From assembly GCA_030690945.1 (NCBI GenBank), contig JAUYFM010000004.1, positions 25,718-89,717 of the forward strand: a stretch of 64,000 nt of DNA, in the 5' to 3' direction. Position numbers and translations under genes: made by a program. The notes under the pieces are model-generated. The model was not told the origin of the DNA. It made no database searches and was given only the letters and a program-made list of their open reading frames with translations. Below are positions 16,607 to 24,860 of the stretch, piece after piece. The DNA comes from Smithellaceae bacterium. Lineage in GTDB: Bacteria > Desulfobacterota > Syntrophia > Syntrophales > Smithellaceae. The first letter of the stretch is position 1, and every line of letters begins with the position of its first letter.

Positions 16607-17652
16607 TTTCCCCCCTTTTTACCGGTACTGCGGGCCAGGACGACAAACAGGACCAGAGCCATCAGGATATGGATTGCCGCCGCCGGAATCCGGTGGGTCA
16701 TCTGGAGAATATCCCCGCCCGCTGTAATGATGGAAATCAGAAAGGCCGCCGCCACAATGCCCAGCGGACTCCCCATGGTGATCCAGCTGATCAGAAAGCC
16801 CATGTATCCCAGGCCCGGGGAAAGGCTCGGACGGAGCTGCCCGTGAATCGCCGAGACCTCGCCCATGCCGGCCAGACCGGCCATGCCGCCGCCAATGAAC
16901 ATGAGCAGCAGGATATAACGGTTGGTGGAAACCCCGTTGCGGCGCGCCGCTTCCTGGTTGATGCCCATAGCGCGCATCTCCAGACCCCAGCGCGTCCGGG
17001 TCATGACGAAATAGAACAAGAGGAGGCCGGCAATCGCGATCAAGGCCCCCAGGTGTATCCGCGAGTCGAGCAAAGAAGGCAAAATGGCGGCATCGGGAAA
17101 GGGGGCGCTCTGGGGATAATTGGCGCTTTCCGGATCTTTCCAGGGACCGAAGACGAAGAAACTCACCAGCAGGATGGCCACATAGTTCATCAGCAGGGTG
17201 GAGATCGTTTCGCTGGCCCAGCCCTTCGCCCGCATGAACCCGGAGATGGAGGCCCATAACCCGCCGCCCAAAAACCCCAGGAAACAAATCCAGGGCAACA
17301 TGAGCCAGGCGGGCAGGTGGGTGAAATTAACGGCGCCCCAAGTGGCGAACAGAGCCCCGATGAAAAGCTGACCCTCGCCCCCCACGTTGATCAGCCAGAT
17401 GCGGGAAGGTATCGCCACCGCCAGGGCCGTCAAGACCAAGGGAATCATTTTTACCAGCACTTCCGAGAACCCGTGGGAGCTGCCCAGGGTGGCCCGGAAA
17501 ATATCGGCGTAGGCCCGGAAGGGGTTTTGTCCGAATACTAACAATACCATCGCAAAAACTGCCAGGGCCAGCCCGAAGAGTCCGCCGAAGCGGATCACCG
17601 CGGCGACCCGTTTATGCCGTAAAATCTCCATCAATCCCTTTGTCTTATCCAC
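16603..17652 (-). CDS. ABC transporter permease, NupP-like
   Basis: This 349-residue membrane protein is the second permease subunit of the nucleoside-type importer. Landmarks are ALAVAIPSRIWLINVGGEGQLFIGALFATWG and RWGLEMRAMGINQEAARRNGV, the coupling region facing the ATPase. It overlaps the ATPase gene by eight bases and the next permease gene by four. This indicates one translationally coupled transport operon. Confidence 0.9.
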   Translation of the reverse strand: MDKTKGLMEILRHKRVAAVIRFGGLFGLALAVFAMVLLVFGQNPFRAYADIFRATLGSSHGFSEVLVKMIPLVLTALAVAIPSRIWLINVGGEGQLFIGALFATWGAVNFTHLPAWLMLPWICFLGFLGGGLWASISGFMRAKGWASETISTLLMNYVAILLVSFFVFGPWKDPESANYPQSAPFPDAAILPSLLDSRIHLGALIAIAGLLLFYFVMTRTRWGLEMRAMGINQEAARRNGVSTNRYILLLMFIGGGMAGLAGMGEVSAIHGQLRPSLSPGLGYMGFLISWITMGSPLGIVAAAFLISIITAGGDILQMTHRIPAAAIHILMALVLFVVLARSTGKKGGK

Positions 17653-19189
17653 GCTCCGCCCCTTCTCCTTTCGACCCGGTCATCAGGTAGCCTATTTCTT
17701 GCACGGTGATGTCCCGCGGGGCGCTTGTCGCCACAATCTCCCCGCGAAGCATGACAGCCAGGCGATCACTGAGCGAAAACAGTTCCTCCAAATCTTCCGA
17801 AATAAGGAGAATCGCCGCCCCGGCATCACGGGAGGCCAAAAGTACCTCCCGTGCCGCCACGGCGCTTTGCACATCGAGACCCCGGGTCGGGTAAAAGGCG
17901 ATGATCAATCGGGGATTATGGGCCATCTCACGAGCCAGAATCATGCGCTGGATATTCCCGCCGGAGAGAATGCCCAGCGGCACATAAAAAGGCGGGATCT
18001 GGAACCCCAGGCGTTTGAGGGAAGCCTGCAGATCGGTGCGCACGGCCTCCCAGTCCATCGAAAGGCCCCCGTGCCTGGCATATCGCGAAACATCGGACAT
18101 GGCCATATTTTCCTGCACGCTCAGCCACGGAAAAGCGGCCATGCCCAGCGGATCTTCCGGGATAAAGGCCGTGCCACTGTTGCGGACTTGTGCCACGGAC
18201 CAACGCGTTGCGTCCTGCCCCCCGAGATATTTAGTTCCCCGGGCACATTTTTCGATGCTCAGGACAACATCGCCCAGCTCCCGCTGGCCGTTGCCCGAAA
18301 CCCCGGCGACTCCGACAATTTCACCGGGCCTGACGGTCAGGTTGATCTCCTTGAGCCCTATGCCGGTTCCTTCCGGCTGGGTGCTTACCCCTTTCAATTC
18401 CAGAAAGGGGATTCCTTCTTCAGGCGGAGATTCACCCCGTCTTTGCGGAGATTCGGCCACGGCCTTCCCAAACATCAGGGAGACCAGCGTATTCTCTGTG
18501 GCCTCCGCACCCAGGAGCGTACTGGCGATTTTCCCCCGGCGCATGACGGTAATGCGATCGGCACACTCGAGAACCTCTTTCATCTTGTGGGTGATAACCA
18601 CTACGGCGTACCCATCTCGGCGCAAATTAGCGAGTACCTGGAATAATCCAATCACCTCGTGGGGCGCCAGGCTCCTCGTGGGTTCGTCAAGAATCAGGAT
18701 TCTGGCATCCGCCAGAAGTAATTTAAGCAGCTCCACTTTCTGACGTTCCCCCACCGAGAGCTGCCAGACGGGCGCTTCCGGTTTAACCTGCAACGAGTAG
18801 CGTTCGGAAATATTTTCGATGCGTGAGACGATGGCGTCATTATCCAGGATGAAGGGCAAGTCAGACAAAAAAAGAGCGATATTCTCGGCCACCGTCAGGG
18901 CCGGAATCAGGATGAAGTCCTGAAAAACCATGCCTATGCGTTGTCCCCGAGCATCATGGGGCGAGCGGATCTGCACGGGCTGACCGTTGACGAGGATGCT
19001 CCCCCCGTCGGCCTGATAAAAACCGTACAGAATTTTCATCAAGGTGCTTTTCCCGGCGCCGTTTTCACCTAAAAGGGCATGGATTTCGCCGCCGTAAATA
19101 TCGAGATCGATATGATCATTGGCCAAAACAGCCGGGAAGGACTTCGTGATGCCACGGAAGGAAAGAAGGGGTGCCGGGTTTATTTTCAT
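17645..19189 (-). CDS. ABC transporter ATPase, tandem domains (NupO/RbsA-like)
   Basis: This protein of about 514 residues has two ABC domains. The first is complete: Walker A GENGAGKST, signature LSVGERQKVE and Walker B ILILDEPTRSL. The second has the degenerate P-loop GVSGNGQRELG, signature LSGGNIQRMILAREM and LIIAFYPTRGLDV, as is usual in this subfamily. The track opens at 19210, but the ATG at 19189 has a GGTG site and the better N-terminus. It is the first gene of the import operon and lies behind the candidate promoter at 19255-19283. Confidence 0.92.
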   Translation of the reverse strand: MKINPAPLLSFRGITKSFPAVLANDHIDLDIYGGEIHALLGENGAGKSTLMKILYGFYQADGGSILVNGQPVQIRSPHDARGQRIGMVFQDFILIPALTVAENIALFLSDLPFILDNDAIVSRIENISERYSLQVKPEAPVWQLSVGERQKVELLKLLLADARILILDEPTRSLAPHEVIGLFQVLANLRRDGYAVVVITHKMKEVLECADRITVMRRGKIASTLLGAEATENTLVSLMFGKAVAESPQRRGESPPEEGIPFLELKGVSTQPEGTGIGLKEINLTVRPGEIVGVAGVSGNGQRELGDVVLSIEKCARGTKYLGGQDATRWSVAQVRNSGTAFIPEDPLGMAAFPWLSVQENMAMSDVSRYARHGGLSMDWEAVRTDLQASLKRLGFQIPPFYVPLGILSGGNIQRMILAREMAHNPRLIIAFYPTRGLDVQSAVAAREVLLASRDAGAAILLISEDLEELFSLSDRLAVMLRGEIVATSAPRDITVQEIGYLMTGSKGEGAERG

Positions 19190-19254
19190 GACTTCACCAA
19201 TTCCTTGCAAGTTATGGCAGTTGGCGCTCGGATTTTTATCGGATGTTCCGCCTA

Positions 19255-19283
19255 CATTTATTTATTTATTTATAAGCTGTCAA
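19255..19283 (-). promoter_or_regulatory. candidate promoter of the nucleoside-type ABC/catabolic operon
   Basis: On the minus strand, TTGACA (19283-19278) is followed after 17 bases by TAAATG, a weak -10. The region between is AT-rich (repeated ATAAATAA). A weak -10 behind a perfect -35, with tandem repeats directly upstream, fits activator-dependent expression. Confidence 0.45.
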
Positions 19284-19284
19284 G

Positions 19285-19314
19285 TTATTTTCTTAAACCT
19301 TATTTTCTTAAACC
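19285..19314. repeat. perfect tandem 15-mer upstream of the ABC operon promoter
   Basis: TTATTTTCTTAAACC occurs twice head to tail with no gap, directly abutting the -35 box of the minus-strand promoter. Its position is where an activator or repressor would bind. No regulator gene is adjacent. Confidence 0.7.
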
Positions 19315-19361
19315 GATCCGCTTCTGCTATCCCGGACACGGAGGAATCATACCGGCGGAGG

Positions 19362-21056
19362 TCACCCATTAAAAGGGGCTTGATAGACCTGTTTCCCCTG
19401 AAAGATGGTCAACAGGATCCGGGCTTGGGATATTTCTGAAGGCGGGAGGGCGAAAATGTTCCTGTCGAGGCAGATGAGATCGGCCGACCGGCCGACGATG
19501 AGGGCGCCGGTGAGGTGCTCCTGGAAATCGGCGTAGGCGCCGCCGGTTGTGTGGGCATCGATAAGAGCAGTAAGCGAGACACATTGTTCGGGCGCATAGA
19601 CAGGCGCCGCGTCGGCATCGAGCCCCCTGCGGGTAGCGCCCACTTGGATGGCCGTGAGGGGATTGAAGGTGTTGAGCTCCCCGCTGAAAGGCCAGTCCGT
19701 TCCGCAGGTCACGGCGGCTCCTGACGTCAGGAGGCTCTGCATGGGGTAGAGTCGCCCGGCCCGTTCTCTGCCCAGGAAGGTCCGTGTCGTTTTCCGAAAA
19801 TTCCTTTCGGCGTAAAACCACAGGGGTTGCAGGTTGGCGACTACGCCGAGAGAATGGAACCGGGGCAGATCGGCTGGATCAATGAGATCGCAATGGGCAA
19901 TCATGGGGCGGCGGTCCCGGTGGCCGTTAACCAGAGCCACATGTTCGAAGGCGTCCAGAGCCATACGGACGGCGCCGTCACCTACGGCGTGGAGGTGGAG
20001 CTGGAAACCTGCCCGGTCCAGGGCGGCGGCCATGCCGTTCAGTTCTTCCGGCGACCAGAGCCGCTCGCCGCAAAAGCCCGGACGGTCTGCATACGAATCG
20101 ATGAGCCAGGCTGTGTGTCCCTCCACAACACCGTCAACAAAGATCTTCACGGTTCGGGGCGTAAGAAGGCCGCCTTGATAGGTTTGCCTGAGGGCCAGTA
20201 AATCTTCGATCTGATCCATCCCCTTTTCCGGTTCGCACAGGAGGGCCGCCTGAACCCGGAGGGTCAGCTCGCCACTTTGGTCCAGCACTCGGTAGGCCGC
20301 CAGTTCATCCTCCTTGGCCATGGCCTCATGGATAGAGACGATACCCAGTCGGGCCGCCATCTCCACGAAGGCCCAGCTGGCGGTGACACGATCCGCAAGT
20401 GTAGGGGACGGCAAGCGTGAAGCAACGAGATCCATGGCCGACCATTCCCGGAGAGTGCCGGTTGCCTCGCCGCTTCTGGGGTCTCTTTCGATAAGACCGC
20501 CGGGAGGGTTCGTCGTATCCGCTGTGATTCCCGCCAGCTCCAGTGCCCTGGTGTTGATCCAGGCGCTGTGCCCGTCGATGGATTTGAGGAGAACAGGCCG
20601 GTCGGCAACGATGGCGTCCAGGTCACTGCGGTGGGGGCCACAATCGGGAAAGGCATCGGGCAGCCAACCGCCCCCACGGATGAAGGGCTGGTCCTCATTG
20701 GCCCGGGCATAGACGGCTACCTGAGACAGATAGGCGCGCGGGTCCGCGGAACCGATCAGGCGGCATTCGAACAGATTCAGACTCCCCGTCAGAGGATGGA
20801 TGTGAGCATCCCGAAAACCGGGGAGAATCAGGCGCCCGGGCAGTTCCCGGACCTGTGTCTCGGGGCCGACAAATGGTCGAAGACCGTCGGTCGAACCGAC
20901 ATAGATAATGGTCCCCTTGCGGATGGCCACAGCCTCTGCCCAGGATTGCCGTTGGTCAGCGGTATAGACGAGGGCATCACGAAGTACCAGATCGGCAAAA
21001 GTGTTTGCCGGTGTTCCCCGTTGCCGGCTATGAATAGGGCGGGCGATATCGTTCAT
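19362..21056 (-). CDS. YtcJ-like metal-dependent amidohydrolase
   Basis: This 564-residue protein belongs to the amidohydrolase superfamily, YtcJ/DUF1744-like group. The first metal motif is DAHIHP near residue 85, with GGWLPD, IDGHSAWIN, IHEAMA, LHAVGDGAVR and a late GTDWPF typical of this group. No signal peptide is seen. The substrate is unknown. It starts only three bases after the stop of the HATPase-GNAT gene, so it is probably read as the last gene of the Wsp-like operon. Functionally it could equally serve the purine/ureide operon that begins just downstream. Confidence 0.85.
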   Translation of the reverse strand: MNDIARPIHSRQRGTPANTFADLVLRDALVYTADQRQSWAEAVAIRKGTIIYVGSTDGLRPFVGPETQVRELPGRLILPGFRDAHIHPLTGSLNLFECRLIGSADPRAYLSQVAVYARANEDQPFIRGGGWLPDAFPDCGPHRSDLDAIVADRPVLLKSIDGHSAWINTRALELAGITADTTNPPGGLIERDPRSGEATGTLREWSAMDLVASRLPSPTLADRVTASWAFVEMAARLGIVSIHEAMAKEDELAAYRVLDQSGELTLRVQAALLCEPEKGMDQIEDLLALRQTYQGGLLTPRTVKIFVDGVVEGHTAWLIDSYADRPGFCGERLWSPEELNGMAAALDRAGFQLHLHAVGDGAVRMALDAFEHVALVNGHRDRRPMIAHCDLIDPADLPRFHSLGVVANLQPLWFYAERNFRKTTRTFLGRERAGRLYPMQSLLTSGAAVTCGTDWPFSGELNTFNPLTAIQVGATRRGLDADAAPVYAPEQCVSLTALIDAHTTGGAYADFQEHLTGALIVGRSADLICLDRNIFALPPSEISQARILLTIFQGKQVYQAPFNG

Positions 21057-21059
21057 TGC

Positions 21060-22589
21060 TTACAAATCTGCATTGTGGTCCCGGGCTTGGATATAAGCCA
21101 GGACATCTTTCGCCACATCGGAATAGGCTTGAATTTTGCCATAATCCAGGGCGACGTTGTTGAGATACTGAAGGATCAGGACGTCGCCCAGATAGGTTTC
21201 CGGTAAGATGCCGGCAAAGAAGAAACCGAGTTTTTCAATTTCCTCCGCGACGAACCAAGTGGTCGGGTTTTCCAGGGGGAGAAACAAGTTGATCGCAGCG
21301 ACCTGACGGAGGCACAAGTCGCGCAGGATGCCCCGGATCTCCCGGACGATCTCGGCGCCGTAGCGGTTCACCCAGATCTCCCCGCAATGCTCCGATGTGA
21401 AGATGCTTGTTTCGATGAGAGAGACATCGCCGTCAAACAGAGGCGCTGCTGTCTCTGGTTCGGCACAGGTGTGACCGGCCTGGATATTGTCATACAGGTG
21501 GGTGATCATGGCCCGATGCTGAGGCGGTGCGTAGATGGACCGGGCCGGGGGCGTTGTGATATAGCGGAAGCTCAAAACCACACTGATCCGTTGTTCGTTT
21601 TCTTCGGCGATACCCTTGAACCGCCAGGTGGTGGGGCTGGTGGCGAGCAGGATGCCGCAGTCCCTGAAGGCCAGGTTGAGGACGCCCCGCTGTGTATAAA
21701 CATGATTGGCCACGGAATAAGAATAGACACCGGTCAGGGGATGCTTTTTCGGCGTCGTGATGAGGAACTGGCACAGGCGGCCCATGCATCCCTGACTTCG
21801 GTAGGCCTGATTGACGAAAACAAAGGTAAACTCGGCGATCCGTGCTCCCGGGGCAGGATAGACGAGGGCTGAATGCCCCATGAACGTATTGTCTTCGGTG
21901 ACCGCTACGGCGGATATCATCTCATCCGTCGCGTTAAGATCAATGATTCGATCCGGGTAGTAGATGTGATCGTCGAAAAAGGTGTAACCATGTGATTTAT
22001 AGGCGCACCGGGAGATCTCGATAGCCTCGTCGGCGGCCATGCGCCGGACGGTGTAAGGGATTTTTTCCACGGTCCGTGTCTTTTCGGGTGCTTCCGGTTT
22101 GGCCTCTGCCACGTCCTGCCGTTCGGCCGGGGTCAGTAAGTTCTCGACGCTTTCCCGGGGAAAAAATTTTGTGAGGTGGGTCTCTTTTCCTTCCGGTCCA
22201 AGATTGAGGAAATTTAATTCATCCATGGATTCCCGCATGAGGAACATCCCCATGCCTGAAGAGGCCATTTGATCCAAATCGCACGCGGGATCGAATTTGG
22301 GGAGATGCTCGGGATCAAAAGGGATGCCTTTCTCCTTGATGATAATCCGTATGCCCAACTGGACCCGTTCGCAGATGACATCGAAAGTTGCCGGTTCATC
22401 ATCGTCGTCGTCGAAGGCGTATTTCATGACGTTGGTGATCCCCTCTTCAATGGCCAGTTCGATCTTGTAGAGGTCGTTACCGGTAAAACCATAGATCTCG
22501 GCCGCCCCACGCACAAAGGACTGGACGAGGTGCAGATAGGAAAGATCACAGGGGGCTGTTAGCTTCAGGGTGTGTTTTCTTTGGGGCAT
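21060..22589 (-). CDS. anti-sigma-type HATPase fused to GNAT-like domains
   Basis: The protein has 509 residues. Residues about 8-150 form an RsbW/SpoIIAB-type HATPase: N-box EEGITNVMKYAF, G1-like KEKGIPFDP and G2-like GMGMFLMRES. Residues about 175-330 resemble a GNAT acetyltransferase (YTVRRMAADEA, then FVNQAYRSQGCMGRLCQFL). A further GNAT-like half follows to the end. No STAS anti-anti-sigma factor is encoded nearby. The gene lies 13 bases after the receiver-PP2C gene, so a phosphatase-kinase partner switch is plausible. Whether the acetyltransferase part is active, and on what, cannot be judged. Confidence 0.75.
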   Translation of the reverse strand: MPQRKHTLKLTAPCDLSYLHLVQSFVRGAAEIYGFTGNDLYKIELAIEEGITNVMKYAFDDDDDEPATFDVICERVQLGIRIIIKEKGIPFDPEHLPKFDPACDLDQMASSGMGMFLMRESMDELNFLNLGPEGKETHLTKFFPRESVENLLTPAERQDVAEAKPEAPEKTRTVEKIPYTVRRMAADEAIEISRCAYKSHGYTFFDDHIYYPDRIIDLNATDEMISAVAVTEDNTFMGHSALVYPAPGARIAEFTFVFVNQAYRSQGCMGRLCQFLITTPKKHPLTGVYSYSVANHVYTQRGVLNLAFRDCGILLATSPTTWRFKGIAEENEQRISVVLSFRYITTPPARSIYAPPQHRAMITHLYDNIQAGHTCAEPETAAPLFDGDVSLIETSIFTSEHCGEIWVNRYGAEIVREIRGILRDLCLRQVAAINLFLPLENPTTWFVAEEIEKLGFFFAGILPETYLGDVLILQYLNNVALDYGKIQAYSDVAKDVLAYIQARDHNADL

Positions 22590-22602
22590 CTTACGTTACC
22601 TT

Positions 22603-23826
22603 TCATGTGAATTGGATGGCCAGCATGGAGAAGTCATCCTCCAGCACGTCCTGACCGTGATAGGCCTGCATCTTCCGATACAGGGCATCAATATCTTCGT
22701 TTTTCTCCAGTCGGTTCTGAAGCAAATAGGTTCCCAGTTCGTCCATGGACCACATGCCGCCCTCGGGACGTTCCACCTCATAAACGCCGTCGGAGAAGAC
22801 ATAGAGATGGGCCCCGGGCGGAACGGTTGCGGAACCTCCCTGATACACGCTCTCGGGAAGTCCGCCAATGAATAAATTGGCCGTTATCAGTCGGGCAAGG
22901 GTTCCTTCCCGGGAAATGAGGAAGGCCGGCGGATGACCGCCGCTGGCGAAGCGAAGCTCGCGGGTCCGGCGGTCGAAAACGCCGTACCAGATGGTGAAAT
23001 AGAGGTTGTTGTTGTGCTCCATGGGGAAGGCGTCGTTGAGCGCTGCCAGCACCTGCTGGGGTACCCGGAAGTCCGTGTTCGGAAGCGTCTGGGAGCGGAT
23101 GGCGTTGAAGGCCGAAACGGACAAAAGGGCCGAGCCGACCCCGTGACCGCAGACGTCGAGGAGATACATGGCAAACATGTTCTCATCAATCCAGTGGTAG
23201 CCGAAGCTGTCGCCGCCTAACTGGGCGCTGGGGAAAAAGCGCCAGGCTGTGGTGATGGTTCCTTCGGATAAGGGCGCGGGCATGAGAGAAACGACATAGT
23301 CCGCCGCCTGGGCCAGCTCTGCGGCCAGGGCCTGGCGGCTGGCGAGAAGGGCGGCGAAGGCCTCGTTTCTCTGGAGGAGGTTGATATAGCCCTGGGAATG
23401 GTAACGGATTCGGGCGATGAGCTCAATTCGATCAGGGAGCTTCACCATATAGTCGTTTGCTCCCAGGGCAAACGCGTCGGCCTTGGTCTCCGCCTCTTCC
23501 TTGGAGGACAGGACGATCAGGGGCACATCCTTAAGCTGCGGGTGGACCCGGAAGAATTTCACCAGGGTCAGGCCATCGATATCCGGCATGATGAGATCCT
23601 GGAGGATAACCGTCGGTTCAAATCTGGCGGCGGTCGGGATGGCCTGGGTGGGGTCCTGACAGAACTGAAAGACGATATCCGTTTCCGGTTCGAGCATCCG
23701 CTTCACCGCCGCGCCGACAATGGCTTGATCGTCGATGAGAAGGACCTTGATTTTATGTGCCGTCAGGGTGGCCACTGAGGCTGGGTTTGCGGACCGGGCG
23801 GCGTTTTGTGTTTCGTTTTCCGTCAT
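22603..23826 (-). CDS. response regulator with PP2C/SpoIIE phosphatase output
   Basis: The protein has 407 residues. The receiver domain (about 25-150) has the acidic pair LLIDDQ, phospho-acceptor Asp in ILQDLIMPD and the lysine in MVKLPD. A coiled linker leads to a SpoIIE/RsbU-type PP2C domain (about 185-405) with LGGDSFGYHW, LLDVCGHGVGSALLS, ASGGHPPAFL and the terminal DDFSMLAI. In Wsp systems this position is occupied by the diguanylate cyclase WspR. Here the output should be protein dephosphorylation controlled by CheA. The start overlaps the cheB stop by four bases. Confidence 0.9.
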   Translation of the reverse strand: MTENETQNAARSANPASVATLTAHKIKVLLIDDQAIVGAAVKRMLEPETDIVFQFCQDPTQAIPTAARFEPTVILQDLIMPDIDGLTLVKFFRVHPQLKDVPLIVLSSKEEAETKADAFALGANDYMVKLPDRIELIARIRYHSQGYINLLQRNEAFAALLASRQALAAELAQAADYVVSLMPAPLSEGTITTAWRFFPSAQLGGDSFGYHWIDENMFAMYLLDVCGHGVGSALLSVSAFNAIRSQTLPNTDFRVPQQVLAALNDAFPMEHNNNLYFTIWYGVFDRRTRELRFASGGHPPAFLISREGTLARLITANLFIGGLPESVYQGGSATVPPGAHLYVFSDGVYEVERPEGGMWSMDELGTYLLQNRLEKNEDIDALYRKMQAYHGQDVLEDDFSMLAIQFT

Positions 23827-24860
23827 GATATGTTTCCTTTGCTGATGGGTATCTTTTTCAAAATTGCTCCCGCGATCATTTCCAGAGGCAGGATTTCGAC
23901 CGCGCCGCCCAGTTCCACCGCCGCTGCCGGCATGCCATAGACAATGGAAGTTTTTTCATCCTGGACGATGGTGTGCCAGCCCGCCCTGCGCAATGAAGCC
24001 AATCCTTCTCCGCCGTCCCGCCCCATCCCCGTGAGGAGGATCGCCAGATCTTTCCGGGGCCAGTATTTCTGGAGACTTTCAAAGAAGGCGTTGACGGACG
24101 GACGATAAGGATAATCCCGGGGATCGGCCGTATAATGGAAGGCCCGATCCTGTCCCAGAACAAGATGATCGTTCGTTCCCGCAACCAACGCGATGCCGGA
24201 TTGGGGCCGCATTCCCTCCCGGGCAAGGGCCACGGTGAAGGATGTCTGGGAGTTCAACCATTCTGCCAGGCCCTGGGCAAACTGGAGATCGACATGCTGA
24301 CAGATAACAATGGCGGCATCCAGACCTTTCGGGAGAGCAGACAGGATAGCCGCCAGGGCCTTGGGGCCTCCTGTGGAAGAGCCGATGGCAATCAGAGGCG
24401 GCCAGTGATCCAGTTCAGACCGGGTCACGGAAGTGCCTGCTCGCAAAGGTTTAGACACGCTTCCCAGAAGCTTGGCCATCGTGGCCATTTTTTTAAGCAG
24501 GGCGTCTCCGCCATTTAAGGAACCGTCCTCCTCACGGGTGGGTGTGGCGATGGCATCCAGCGCTCCGCAACCCATCGCCTCGAAGACCTTTCCCGCCTGC
24601 TTCGCGATGGCATCGGACAGGACCAGGATAGCGCAGGGTGTCTCTTTCATCACGTCACAGATGAACCGGGCGCCGTCCATGTCGGCCAGGGCGAGATCAA
24701 CCAGCAGTATATCCGGTAGGTCACGCCGGCACATCCCGAGAGCCTCAACCCCGTTACCGGTTATCCAGGCAACGGTGTAGTCTGCTTCCAGGGTGATAAC
24801 CTGACGCAGAATTCTCAGGGCGGCAACGTCATGATGAACAAGGGCAATCTTGAGGGGCAT
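23823..24860 (-). CDS. cheB: CheB/WspF-like chemoreceptor methylesterase
   Basis: This 345-residue receiver-methylesterase would demethylate the operon's MCP and provide adaptation. The catalytic triad is visible: GSSTGGP (Ser), ICQHVD (His) and GMGRDG (Asp). The receiver has the acceptor Asp in ILLVDLALADMDG, but the usual acidic pair VDDS is replaced by VHHD, leaving one acidic residue. The start shares one base with the cheA stop and the end overlaps the PP2C gene. Position and order match wspF. Confidence 0.9.
   Translation of the reverse strand: MPLKIALVHHDVAALRILRQVITLEADYTVAWITGNGVEALGMCRRDLPDILLVDLALADMDGARFICDVMKETPCAILVLSDAIAKQAGKVFEAMGCGALDAIATPTREEDGSLNGGDALLKKMATMAKLLGSVSKPLRAGTSVTRSELDHWPPLIAIGSSTGGPKALAAILSALPKGLDAAIVICQHVDLQFAQGLAEWLNSQTSFTVALAREGMRPQSGIALVAGTNDHLVLGQDRAFHYTADPRDYPYRPSVNAFFESLQKYWPRKDLAILLTGMGRDGGEGLASLRRAGWHTIVQDEKTSIVYGMPAAAVELGGAVEILPLEMIAGAILKKIPISKGNIS

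Noticed and set aside
15842-18743. Long plus-strand frames over the ABC transporter genes
   Set aside because: High-GC antisense shadows of genes with clear transporter motifs on the minus strand.
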